From Chryseobacterium indologenes (GTDB taxonomy: Bacteria; Bacteroidota; Bacteroidia; Flavobacteriales; Weeksellaceae), in contig DJTE01000021.1 in the NCBI GenBank assembly GCA_002439165.1, positions 190,881-241,727 on the forward strand: a DNA stretch of 50,847 nt, given 5' to 3'. The notes below the pieces were generated by a model that saw only the letters and a program-made list of their open reading frames with translations, was not told the DNA's origin and did not search any database. Of the stretch, positions 1 through 7,541 are shown in pieces (the stretch's first letter is position 1; each line of letters starts with the position of its first letter). The translations under genes and the position numbers were made by a program.

Positions 1-402
1 TTATATATTTTAAAAGAAAAAAATAACGCAAAGGAAAAGAGATTCGAGTGTTCTATTCAAGTGAGCAAAGTAGTGCGACTTCGTCTCTGATTAAGCAGGT
101 AATTAAACGTTCGCTTCATCGGATCAACGGAGTTGATTCATCACTTTGCCACCTAAAATCAACAGTATCAGAATTATAACTTTGCGTAAAAAAAATTAAG
201 AATTATATATTTTAAAAGAAAAAAATAATGCAAAGGAAAAGAAATTCGAGTGTTCTATTCAAGTGAGCAAAGTAGTGCGACTTCGTCGCTGATTAGGCAG
301 ATAGTTAAACGCGCGCTTCATTGAACCAACGCAGTTGATTTCACTCTTAGCTCCTTTAAATGTGCATTGCCTGTCAATGATCTTTGCGCTAAAAAAAATT
401 AC
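1..402. repeat. Two tandem diverged copies of a ~202-bp intergenic repeat
   Basis: The stretch starting at base 1 recurs from base 203 with a period of about 202 bases. Both copies begin with an A+T tract, carry a near-identical core (the segment with GTGAGCAAAGTAGTGCGAC at about 61-79 and again at about 263-281), and end with CTTTGCG followed by an A run. Each copy is bracketed by inverted ends: ACGCAAAG at 26-33 with CTTTGCGT at 180-187, and GCAAAG at 230-235 with CTTTGC at 382-387. The cores contain short hairpins such as GCGAC-TTC-GTCGC in copy 2. No coding potential is seen. The array may continue beyond the left edge, and the A-rich sequence after 402 looks like the start of a third, decayed copy. 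It lies downstream of the minus-strand pigment operon. Confidence 0.8.
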
Positions 403-459
403 GCATTCCTTTTGAAAAGAAAATTTTAGATTTTAAAAAGTTGAAATAAAGATTCCATC

Positions 460-1632
460 TTAATCATTCCCCGGATTCAGTTTATTCAGAAAAAGAAAAA
501 CGGCAATTCCGGTAAGAGAAGATAAAGTTGTACTGAGGATAAAACTTCCGATAACATACTGAAGCAGATTATTTTTGATCAGTTCAAAATCGAGATTGTG
601 GCTTAGAATATTGCTGTCTCCCTGTACAAACGGAGCTCCTAAAAAAAGAGAAGCAGCGATGATAAAAGGAATAAAAGGCGGCAGGCTCACATTGGAAGCC
701 ACAAACGCCAGTACTTTGTTCAGTTTAAAAAGAACAGATAAACTGATGACCAGAAGGGTCTGAAATCCCCAGAACGGAGAAAGACCGATGAAGACCCCCA
801 GTGCAATGGAAAAAGCCTTGATACGATTGCTTCCGTCGCTTTCCAGGACATCCTCCTTTATGAACCTTTTAAAGCTTTTTTTTTTGAAATTATTCACAAA
901 GTTTCTCGGAATAATGTAAAAAAGAGTAATCGTTACCAGAATAGTGTTCAGAATGCTGATCCTTGTAAAATCTCTGAACGGCCTGAAATGGGAAACCCTT
1001 TCTGACGGATCGTACAGTACCTTCACCGGAACGTTCTTTACCGGAACGTGTCTCCAGGCTGTTCTTACGATAATTTCGATCTCAAATTCAAATTTTGGGG
1101 TGAAATATTTCTTCGGAATTTTAAGTAGGGGATAGAGCCTGTATCCGGATTGGGTATCTTCCAGTTTGATTCCGGTTTCAAACCAGAACCAGAAATTGGA
1201 AAAACGGTTTCCGAAGCTGCTTTTTTTCGGAATTCCGTCCTGGGACATATTGCGGTTCCCGATCAGGAGAACATCTTCTTTTTCCTGAAGGAGAGCTTCT
1301 ACAAAAACAGGAAGGTCATCCGGATAATGCTGTCCGTCTGAATCGATTGTTATGGCATAATGATAGCCGAGTTCTTTAGCCTTTCTGAAGCCGGTTTTCA
1401 GCCCGTTTCCTTTTCCCTGGTTTTCTGTGAGGGTAATCACAGTGATCTGTGGATACCGGGCAAGAATCTGTGGTGTGGAATCTGTTGAGCCGTCGTTTAC
1501 TGCAATAATATCCCCGGTGTATTCCAGTACACCGTCTATTACTCTTTTCAGAGTTTTTTCATTATTGTAGGTGGGTATTAAAACGCAGATCTTTTTTTCT
1601 GAGATCGCGTTCTGTACTTCAGAAAGGGTCAT
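460..1632 (-). CDS. GT2 family glycosyltransferase fused to a DUF2062 membrane domain
   Basis: The N-terminal half (about residues 14-230) is a GT-A fold family 2 glycosyltransferase: an IPTYNNE nucleotide-binding start, a VNDGSTDST segment, and D97-S-D99 with GQH as the metal/sugar-nucleotide site. Dolichyl-phosphate-mannose-synthase-like enzymes are the nearest general type. The C-terminal part (about 265-385) has hydrophobic segments and the GLSPFWGFQTLL and SNVSLPPFIPF signatures of DUF2062. The protein is therefore probably anchored in the inner membrane and may use a polyprenyl-phosphate or lipid acceptor. It is the last gene of the polyene half of the pigment cluster, 4 bases after a small secreted-protein gene. 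Its position suggests sugar transfer to, or delivery of, the pigment or an associated lipid. The substrate cannot be read from sequence. Confidence 0.85.
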   Translation of the reverse strand: MTLSEVQNAISEKKICVLIPTYNNEKTLKRVIDGVLEYTGDIIAVNDGSTDSTPQILARYPQITVITLTENQGKGNGLKTGFRKAKELGYHYAITIDSDGQHYPDDLPVFVEALLQEKEDVLLIGNRNMSQDGIPKKSSFGNRFSNFWFWFETGIKLEDTQSGYRLYPLLKIPKKYFTPKFEFEIEIIVRTAWRHVPVKNVPVKVLYDPSERVSHFRPFRDFTRISILNTILVTITLFYIIPRNFVNNFKKKSFKRFIKEDVLESDGSNRIKAFSIALGVFIGLSPFWGFQTLLVISLSVLFKLNKVLAFVASNVSLPPFIPFIIAASLFLGAPFVQGDSNILSHNLDFELIKNNLLQYVIGSFILSTTLSSLTGIAVFLFLNKLNPGND

Positions 1633-1636
1633 TGTT

Positions 1637-2113
1637 TTATTTTAAAGAAGCTTTTTCAGCGTCTGAGAAAGATTGGGACTGCATGGCAAATTTTTTGACA
1701 TAGCTCTTCAGCGTTGCATTCTGCTTAGTGTAGTTGGCGATAAGGAAAGCTTTATCATCCTTGATGCTGCCGCGGTATCCTACAATTTTCGGAATATTTT
1801 CCTGTACGCTTAACCGGATCAGGCGGAGTTCAATATTATTCGGATTGTTTTTGATAATGCTTTCAAGACTGGTGGCCCCGTTTTTTACGAGTGCTTTTCT
1901 GTTCTTTTTAGCGATTTTAGCTTCCATGATCTGTGCGGCGGCTTTATAACCGGAGGTTACCGCATCAGAGCCGGTCTGTTTTTCTGCCAGATTGATGAAT
2001 GCTTCCGTATTCGTGTTGGATGAATTAGCTTTTGCGTAGCTGTTTCTCAGGGCTTCCAGATCAGTCTGAAAGAAAAAAATAAAAGCCGTTACTAAGGATA
2101 AAATAAGTTTCAT
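1637..2113 (-). CDS. Small secreted protein of unknown function in the flexirubin cluster
   Basis: The 158-residue product begins with a short hydrophobic signal-like segment (residues 1-17) and continues as a mostly helical, lysine- and alanine-rich chain without a recognised catalytic motif. A central stretch around NPNNIELRLIRLSVQEN resembles TPR-like or helical-repeat proteins, but I cannot assign a family. Its start overlaps the stop of the dehydratase gene by 4 bases (ATGA), so the two are translationally coupled. Location in the operon argues for a periplasmic accessory role in pigment assembly or localisation. That role is inferred from context only. Confidence 0.7.
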   Translation of the reverse strand: MKLILSLVTAFIFFFQTDLEALRNSYAKANSSNTNTEAFINLAEKQTGSDAVTSGYKAAAQIMEAKIAKKNRKALVKNGATSLESIIKNNPNNIELRLIRLSVQENIPKIVGYRGSIKDDKAFLIANYTKQNATLKSYVKKFAMQSQSFSDAEKASLK

Positions 2114-2490
2114 GACATTGATTTTTTATAGCTTACCGTCATTTTTAATGCAATAGTCTCGCCAAAAGAGGTGATGTTTTTTACTTTAACATCCGTTTCG
2201 TCTTCGGTAATGTCCAGCTGAAGTTTCAGATCCGGAGTTTCAAAAGGGTTGATAATCGCCATGAATTTTACATTCGATGCGGTTTTCAGAAATAGCTCTG
2301 AGCCGGTGAATTCTTCAGCCAGTTCTTTTACGATCTGCATCATACAGACTCCCGGAGTTACCGGATTTCCCGGAAAATGCCCTTTGAATATATCATGATC
2401 CTTATGCAGGCTGATATAGGCTGTAAAATTTCCGTTTTCTCCCTTTTCGTGGGAATCTAAAGTGTAAAAGTCTGTAAGTAGCGTCTGCAT
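2110..2490 (-). CDS. 3-hydroxyacyl-ACP dehydratase, FabZ/FabA-like hotdog (ApeI-like)
   Basis: The 126-residue hotdog protein carries the full dehydratase signature HFPGNPVTPGV, with the catalytic histidine in GHFPG, followed by a helix rich in hydrophobics. FabA/FabZ-type enzymes dehydrate 3-hydroxyacyl-ACP to the trans-2-enoyl form, and in aryl-polyene synthesis this step creates each conjugated double bond. It lies in the operon with the ketosynthases and the acyl carrier protein, which supports a role in polyene chain building. In contrast to the two hotdog proteins at 17061-17948, this one keeps the HFPG loop. It is the best candidate for the catalytically competent dehydratase of the window. 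Confidence 0.82.
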   Translation of the reverse strand: MQTLLTDFYTLDSHEKGENGNFTAYISLHKDHDIFKGHFPGNPVTPGVCMMQIVKELAEEFTGSELFLKTASNVKFMAIINPFETPDLKLQLDITEDETDVKVKNITSFGETIALKMTVSYKKSMS

Positions 2491-2494
2491 GATC

Positions 2495-3097
2495 TTATTT
2501 TTTCAGATTAAATGTATAGTAGAGTCCTGTCTGGAAAACTACATTATAATGGTTGGTATTATAGCCTTCCACAGGAACAAATCCTTTTTTTACACGGGCT
2601 TCAATACCCAGATTGGGGGTGATGTCATATCCTGCACCGGCAGTTACCCCGATATCGACCTTGTTCTGAGGTTCAAAATTCTTATTGTCCAGTACAAATT
2701 CCAGAGTAGGCCCTGCATGCACATTGAACTGCTTGAAATAAAATTTATTCACAAGCTGAAGTCCCAAATATGATACGGAAAGTTTCGTTCCGTTCCAGTT
2801 ATTCACATTGGTATCGATTTTAGCTCCCTGTCTGGAATAGTTGATCTCAGGCTGAAGAGCATAAAATTTTGTAAAACGGATGTTTCCTAAAAACCCGATA
2901 TAAAAATCTGTTTTTGTTTTAAATTCCAGATAAGGTTTGGGCGCATTGGGAAACTCTTCTGCATAATAATAGTTAAACTGCTCGGTGTTGGAAAAATGCG
3001 AAAAATTGGCACCTGCCCTGATTCCCGGGCTGAAAGTAACCTGTGCAAAAGACAGGGCGGACATCATTACGACAGATAAAATAATAAGTTTTTTCAT
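2495..3097 (-). CDS. Outer membrane beta-barrel protein (porin-family/PorT-like)
   Basis: A clear signal peptide (MKKLIILSVVMMSALSFAQ, residues 1-19) is followed by alternating amphipathic strands, with a glycine-rich central segment (VTAGAGYDITPNLGIEARVKKG) and a terminal strand pattern ending in YYTFNLKK. This matches the small 8-strand outer-membrane barrels (OMP_b-brl_2 type) common in Bacteroidetes. It sits 4 bases from the dehydratase gene and 2 bases from the lipoprotein gene, in the middle of the pigment operon. Flexirubins are located in the outer membrane, so a dedicated barrel could help insert or hold the pigment. That function is inferred. Confidence 0.75.
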   Translation of the reverse strand: MKKLIILSVVMMSALSFAQVTFSPGIRAGANFSHFSNTEQFNYYYAEEFPNAPKPYLEFKTKTDFYIGFLGNIRFTKFYALQPEINYSRQGAKIDTNVNNWNGTKLSVSYLGLQLVNKFYFKQFNVHAGPTLEFVLDNKNFEPQNKVDIGVTAGAGYDITPNLGIEARVKKGFVPVEGYNTNHYNVVFQTGLYYTFNLKK

Positions 3098-3099
3098 GG

Positions 3100-3741
3100 T
3101 TAATCAGTTTCAGTTTCTGTTATTTGGTATAGTTTTATATTGATCCTGAAATCCTTATGGTGGAGGTTCAGACTGTCTGCGAAGATATGTTTTTTTGCAT
3201 CAAAAGTAAAATCAATTTTTTCCTTTCTGTTTTTCGTATAGACGATCTGCTGCAGCAATCCATTTTCTTTTCCGAAGAACAGATAATAGGCTTTCTTATC
3301 CGTTTGGGACAGGAATATCCTGGAATGTTCATTCTCAAAAGTTTCTTTCACCGGATATTGTTTCCTGAGAAGTTCACGGAAATCGTTTCTTAAAAAATTG
3401 ATGACGATCTTTTTATCCAGATCAGGCAGAACGTAATTCAGTTTAAAATCATTTTCGGAGATCTCGAAATCAATCAGCTTATTTCCGAAATCTGAGGTCA
3501 TGGCAACCCGGTGAGTGGTTTCATTCAGTTTTTTGATGATCAGAATACCGCTTACATGATTTTTGTAAATGTCCATCTGGCATTTGTAGACATAATCTTC
3601 CCCTGAAGAGAAGTACAGATTTTCTACATTCTTTTCTGAAGCAGAAACAGGTTTTGCCTCCGTAAGCTGATAGGTTTTACAGGAAACAAGCAGGATGAAG
3701 ACCAGACTATAAGCTAAACTCTGACGCAGCAATGGCAGCAT
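3100..3741 (-). CDS. Lipoprotein, possibly LolB-like, paired with a LolA-like carrier
   Basis: A lipoprotein signal ends in LVSC, with the lipidated cysteine followed by KTYQ. The body (about 190 residues) is beta-rich and has a FGNKLIDFEIS segment that resembles the antiparallel half-barrel of LolB-type proteins, although identity cannot be judged by eye. I chose the ATG at 3741 because the more upstream ATG at 3765 adds a charged leader and overlaps the LolA-like gene further. Even so the two genes overlap by about 35 bases. Together with the preceding LolA-like gene it would make a periplasmic carrier plus outer-membrane acceptor pair. Aryl-polyene clusters of proteobacteria also carry LolA-like and lipoprotein genes. 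The LolB reading is tentative. Confidence 0.6.
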   Translation of the reverse strand: MLPLLRQSLAYSLVFILLVSCKTYQLTEAKPVSASEKNVENLYFSSGEDYVYKCQMDIYKNHVSGILIIKKLNETTHRVAMTSDFGNKLIDFEISENDFKLNYVLPDLDKKIVINFLRNDFRELLRKQYPVKETFENEHSRIFLSQTDKKAYYLFFGKENGLLQQIVYTKNRKEKIDFTFDAKKHIFADSLNLHHKDFRINIKLYQITETETD

Positions 3742-4333
3742 TGATCTTGGTATTTTTGAAAACAATATTCGTGGTATCTCCCGAAGCTTCCGTCATATTG
3801 ACCTGTGAAACGGTAGACTGATTTTTAGGAAAATGAAGCTCGATCTGTTTGATATACTTCAGCAGCTGGGCTGATTTTGGAGTAAACCGGGCAATGTTAA
3901 AATTTCCGTTCCTGAAATAAGCCACTGTAAATTCCGGGTCATTGAACATTTTTCCGTTTGAGCTTCCCACAATCAGTTTGTTGATCTTTTCAAAGGTTTT
4001 ACTTTTGGCGTCCACGGAAGATTTTTTCCCCTGGTCATTGATGAAGATCTTATTGTCTTTAAAAACAATGCTGTACTGATAGGGTTTGGTGTATCTCCAG
4101 CTTAGCATATTGGGTGTTTTCAACGACATTTTGCCATAAGTAACGATGCTTTTGTCAAGAAAATCCATTTTCTTGGTCTGCGTAAAATCACTCTGCAGGG
4201 TTTTGATTTCCTGGGTTTCTGATGAAACTTTGGAGACAAACGCTTTGGCTTCTGCCGCAGACATAGAAGTATTCTGTGCAGAAAATAAGGCAGAAACTAA
4301 TAAAAATGCTCCAAAAGCAATGTTTTTAATCAT
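3707..4333 (-). CDS. LolA-like outer membrane lipoprotein carrier protein
   Basis: The 208-residue product has a signal peptide (residues 1-19, ending SAQN) and the LolA-family layout: IKTLQSDFTQTKK near residue 45, then MSLKTPNMLSWRYTKPYQYSIVFKDNKIFIND, which is the strand pattern with the W-x-Y/K-P motif that lines the lipid-binding cavity. LolA proteins shuttle acylated molecules across the periplasm. The copy here is embedded in the pigment operon, so it probably carries flexirubin or a pigment intermediate rather than acting as the housekeeping lipoprotein carrier. Start and stop overlap neighbours on both sides: 8 bases with the deacetylase stop region and about 35 with the next lipoprotein. 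Confidence 0.82.
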   Translation of the reverse strand: MIKNIAFGAFLLVSALFSAQNTSMSAAEAKAFVSKVSSETQEIKTLQSDFTQTKKMDFLDKSIVTYGKMSLKTPNMLSWRYTKPYQYSIVFKDNKIFINDQGKKSSVDAKSKTFEKINKLIVGSSNGKMFNDPEFTVAYFRNGNFNIARFTPKSAQLLKYIKQIELHFPKNQSTVSQVNMTEASGDTTNIVFKNTKINAAIAASEFSL

Positions 4334-5105
4334 TTTTCTTTGATTTTATAAGAGTATCAACGGTGAACGTTGAATAATTTTTATCCTTCAAAAATAATAA
4401 TAAATCGGTCAATACCCGGTACGTTTTTTCAGACGTGTCGTGAAGAAGGATAATGCTGCCTTTTTTCAGGTCTTTGGTTATTCTTTTGTAAATTTTCTTT
4501 TCATCATCAATAACGGTATCCAGTGACCGGACATTCCAGCCGATGCTTTTTTTGTCTGTCTTCCTGATGGCTTTGGCAATATTCGGATTGGTAACCCCGA
4601 AAGGCGGTCTGTACAGTTCTGTTTTAATATTTCCTGTCTTCATCATCACTTCATCACATTTTTCAATTTCTTCCGTCATTTTTGATGCTGATAAAAAACC
4701 TGTCGAATTGGAGTGAGAAAGGGTATGGTTTCCAATGGTATGCCCTTCAGCAATAATTCTCCGGAAAATTTCAGGATACTTTTCAATCTGTTTACCGATG
4801 CAGAAAAAAGTGGCTTTTACTTCATGCTCTTTCAGGAGATCGAGAAACTTTGGGGTAAATTCAGTAGGACCGTCATCAAAAGTGAGAGCTGTTTCTTTGA
4901 TTTTAGTCCTTTTATGGGTGATACTGTTGACGAAATATCCCAGCTCAATATCAAAAGAACCCCAGATCACAACAGCGGAAAAAGCGAGAAATCCTGCAAT
5001 ATATACCCATAAACTTCCATGAAACGCATAAATCATCACGTTACAGAAAAGATAGAAAAGTATAAATGGATAGTGTTTCACCGTTAAAACATTAATTATT
5101 TTCAA
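4326..5105 (-). CDS. Polysaccharide deacetylase family protein (NodB domain), membrane anchored
   Basis: Two N-terminal hydrophobic segments (about residues 12-28 and 33-49) anchor a NodB homology domain. Motif 1 is TFDDGP (75-80) with catalytic/metal aspartates D77 and D78. Motif 2 is H127-TLS-H131. Motif 3 is RPPFG near 167, and a late LLHDT supplies the final histidine. All metal-binding residues of a carbohydrate-esterase-4 enzyme are present, so it should be an active metal-dependent de-N- or de-O-acetylase. It is located between the chain-length-factor-like ketosynthase and the LolA-like gene. It could deacetylate a sugar added by the cluster glycosyltransferase, but it may equally act on cell-wall glycan. 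Confidence 0.82.
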   Translation of the reverse strand: MKIINVLTVKHYPFILFYLFCNVMIYAFHGSLWVYIAGFLAFSAVVIWGSFDIELGYFVNSITHKRTKIKETALTFDDGPTEFTPKFLDLLKEHEVKATFFCIGKQIEKYPEIFRRIIAEGHTIGNHTLSHSNSTGFLSASKMTEEIEKCDEVMMKTGNIKTELYRPPFGVTNPNIAKAIRKTDKKSIGWNVRSLDTVIDDEKKIYKRITKDLKKGSIILLHDTSEKTYRVLTDLLLFLKDKNYSTFTVDTLIKSKKND

Positions 5106-5203
5106 TTTTCAGCATCAGAATTCCAAAGGTTGTAAGCTTTAGACAGCCTGTCAAAACGTTTTTAATATTTCCCGTTATCAGCTTTCACCGTTAAAATCAA
5201 AAT

Positions 5204-6265
5204 CTAGACTCTTTCCAGAAGTACCAGACTGTGATCTTCTCCAGCCAGATGATTGTAAAGAAGAACCGTTCTGATTTCCCCTTTTTTCATGTCATTGATC
5301 ATCATAACATCCGGAATATGCTGTTCCTTCAGGATGTGGCAGGCCATAAACGTTGAAAAACCGCTTGCCGTGTTGAATTCTCCACTCAGATGCTTATAAT
5401 ACAGCAATGATGAGGCCGGAAAAAGTTCTGCCGCCTGATGATAATATCCGTCTGACTTTGCATCTCCGCTGAACCCTAAGATCACAGCATCAATATCTTC
5501 ATTTTTAAGGTTGTTCTTTGCCAGGAATCCTTCAATAAAAGTTTGAGTTTCATCCGGATCTACTTTACTGCTGATCTGAATGTCTTTAAACTGTGCATAG
5601 GAAGTTTCCGTTTTAGATTTTCCCAGTACAAAGAAAGCGGCACCTTCTCCCCAGATAACTCCATTGCTTTCGGAATGCAGATAATCGGCAGGAAGATCTG
5701 TTTCTTTTTTGATGGTATTGTTTAAACAGTAGAGTTCCATTGTTCTGCCCGTCTGCTCATCGGTAGATCCTGCCAGAATATTTTCCGCCTCTCCGTCGCT
5801 GATCTGAAGTCTGGCATCCAGAAATGAAAATTCCAGGGATGAAGAGGTATTCACATAAGTGAAATTATAAGCATGGCACTGCAGTCCTAATGCGATCTGC
5901 CCGGCTACGGTATTATGTGTCGACTGGATGAAGAATGTCGGGGTAAGAAATTCCTCATGATTGTCGATTACATTTTTCAGAAACTTTTCAGAATCCTGGG
6001 AACATCCCATTCCGGTACCTACAATAATGGCATCCGGCTGTGTTATTCCGGCTTCTTTCAAAGCGTAATGAGACGCTACGGCGCTCATTTTTACGGTTTT
6101 AGACATTCTCCTGATCATGGCAGGAGGAATGAATTCTTTATAATTGGGATCAATCGCTTTTAAGGTCTGAACCGAATTCTCAGGATTGAGGTTTTGAAAG
6201 AAGTTCTCTTTTAAAGTGTCCTGAGCAGAGATGCAGGATGCACTGTTGATGTAAACGGCACTCAT
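5204..6265 (-). CDS. Catalytically degenerate beta-ketoacyl synthase (chain-length-factor-like)
   Basis: The 353-residue chain has the ketosynthase fold layout (AIIVGTGMGCSQDSEKF, then HNTVAGQIALGLQ, then GSTDEQTG) but the catalytic triad is gone. The nucleophile position is serine (around S141, in NTSSSLEF) where its neighbours have cysteine. The HGTAT and GHxxGAAG histidine motifs are replaced by GFSGDAK and LSGEFNTASG. This is the pattern of a chain length factor that partners an active ketosynthase, as the ApeC-type subunit does in aryl-polyene systems. Its start overlaps the stop of the active ketosynthase at 6262-7461 by 4 bases, which fits co-translation of a heterodimer. An independent catalytic role is unlikely. 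Confidence 0.8.
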   Translation of the reverse strand: MSAVYINSASCISAQDTLKENFFQNLNPENSVQTLKAIDPNYKEFIPPAMIRRMSKTVKMSAVASHYALKEAGITQPDAIIVGTGMGCSQDSEKFLKNVIDNHEEFLTPTFFIQSTHNTVAGQIALGLQCHAYNFTYVNTSSSLEFSFLDARLQISDGEAENILAGSTDEQTGRTMELYCLNNTIKKETDLPADYLHSESNGVIWGEGAAFFVLGKSKTETSYAQFKDIQISSKVDPDETQTFIEGFLAKNNLKNEDIDAVILGFSGDAKSDGYYHQAAELFPASSLLYYKHLSGEFNTASGFSTFMACHILKEQHIPDVMMINDMKKGEIRTVLLYNHLAGEDHSLVLLERV

Positions 6266-7461
6266 GATTTTGAAAAAATTAAAGTAGAACAGTTTCCGCC
6301 GAAGCCGAATGAATTGGAAAGAACATGATGAATGTTTTTTTCTTTCAGCTCTGTAACGGGTGTCAGGTCAAACTCCTTCATTTTGGTTCTGAAATTCAGG
6401 TTCGGGAAAATAACTCCCTCCTGCATCGCCAGAATGGAATATACGGCTTCAATGCCTGCTGCGGCTGCTAATGTATGGCCGGTAAATGCTTTGGTAGAAC
6501 TGAATTCAGGAACCTCACCTTCGCCAAATATCCTGATCATGGCAATTCCCTCCGAAAGATCATTATTAGGCGTTGCAGTTCCGTGAACGTTGATGTAGCC
6601 GATGTCTTTTTTATCCAATCCGGATACTTTCAGGGCCTGCTGCATGGCAAGATAGGCACCCTGCCCGTTTTCGGAAGAAGCGGTCTGATGATGGGCATCG
6701 TTGGCATTGCCGTATCCTGAAAGATAAGCAAGAACCTTTTTGTTTTCTTTTTTTACCACCTCATCAGATTCAAGAACGATGTAAGCGGCTGCCTCTCCCA
6801 GATTCAGCCCTTTTCTGTCGTTATCGAAAGGGGTATTGTAAGAATCGGTAAGGATCATCAGGGTATTGAATCCGTTCAGCGTAAATTTGGAAAGGGAGTC
6901 TGTCCCGCCAACGATGACGCGGTCCAAGACTCCGTTTCTGATAAGTTTAGCCCCCATCATAATGGCATTGGCGGCTGATGAACAGGCTGTACTGATGGTA
7001 GAAACCATCCCTTTCAGACCTAAGTAATCAGCAATAGCCAGCGAGGAATTTCCCGCATCATGAGCATCGATGTATTTTTGCTTTTCAGGAAAGTCTTCGT
7101 AAGAGTAGAAATATTTTTCGGTAATATCCATTCCGCCTACACTGGTGGAAGAGATCAGCCCGGTTCTGTATCCGTTGATATCTGATATCCCGGCACTTTC
7201 TACTGCTTCTTTAGCCGCAATCATACCCAATAAAGAAGTTCTTGTCACATGGTTGTCTTCAGGGAGCTGAAGCAGCTGTACAAGTTCTTCATTGGATTTT
7301 TTTATTTCACCCGTCTTCAGTGTTCCGGCATGGCGGGTTTCAAACATCTGAATGTCTGAAATACCATGTTTTCCGGTTTTCAGTGAAACAAAATTTTCTT
7401 CCACATTGTTTCCTATGGAAGAAATGATGCCCATTCCTGTTATGGCAATTTTCTGACTCAT
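6262..7461 (-). CDS. Beta-ketoacyl-ACP synthase II-type (FabF-like), polyene chain extension
   Basis: The 399-residue protein keeps the complete KAS I/II triad: C160 in STACSSA, H293 in VHGTATPNND and H329 in FTGHTLAAAAG. It begins directly with the KAS signature ITGMGIISSIG. The enzyme should condense acyl groups with malonyl-ACP to extend the polyene chain. The following gene overlaps it by 4 bases and encodes a degenerate KS, so the two probably form a KS-CLF heterodimer. The ACP gene lies about 80 bases upstream. A FabF of primary metabolism is less likely given the cluster setting. Confidence 0.88.
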   Translation of the reverse strand: MSQKIAITGMGIISSIGNNVEENFVSLKTGKHGISDIQMFETRHAGTLKTGEIKKSNEELVQLLQLPEDNHVTRTSLLGMIAAKEAVESAGISDINGYRTGLISSTSVGGMDITEKYFYSYEDFPEKQKYIDAHDAGNSSLAIADYLGLKGMVSTISTACSSAANAIMMGAKLIRNGVLDRVIVGGTDSLSKFTLNGFNTLMILTDSYNTPFDNDRKGLNLGEAAAYIVLESDEVVKKENKKVLAYLSGYGNANDAHHQTASSENGQGAYLAMQQALKVSGLDKKDIGYINVHGTATPNNDLSEGIAMIRIFGEGEVPEFSSTKAFTGHTLAAAAGIEAVYSILAMQEGVIFPNLNFRTKMKEFDLTPVTELKEKNIHHVLSNSFGFGGNCSTLIFSKS

Positions 7462-7541
7462 TCTGTTAAATAATGTAACAATGTATGAATGTAACAGTTT
7501 ACCAATTATGGATAGGTTGATACGCTGTTACATTATTATGT
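7462..7541. repeat. Alternative inverted repeats between the ACP and ketosynthase genes
   Basis: ATAATGTAACA at 7470-7480 is exactly complementary to TGTTACATTAT at 7526-7536. AATGTAACAG at 7488-7497 is exactly complementary to the overlapping CTGTTACATT at 7525-7534. Two left arms therefore compete for one right arm. A further copy of ATAATGTAACA lies at 7811-7821, just upstream of the ACP start. The structures could separate or stabilise the ACP message within the operon, but this is inference. Confidence 0.6.

Noticed and set aside
177..184. TAACTTTG as a promoter -7 box
   Set aside because: It lies at the end of a repeat unit, the matching position in the second copy has lost the TA, and no plus-strand gene follows.
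1..402. CRISPR array
   Set aside because: The repeats are about 202 bases long, diverged and only two in number, with no short-repeat/spacer pattern and no cas gene nearby.
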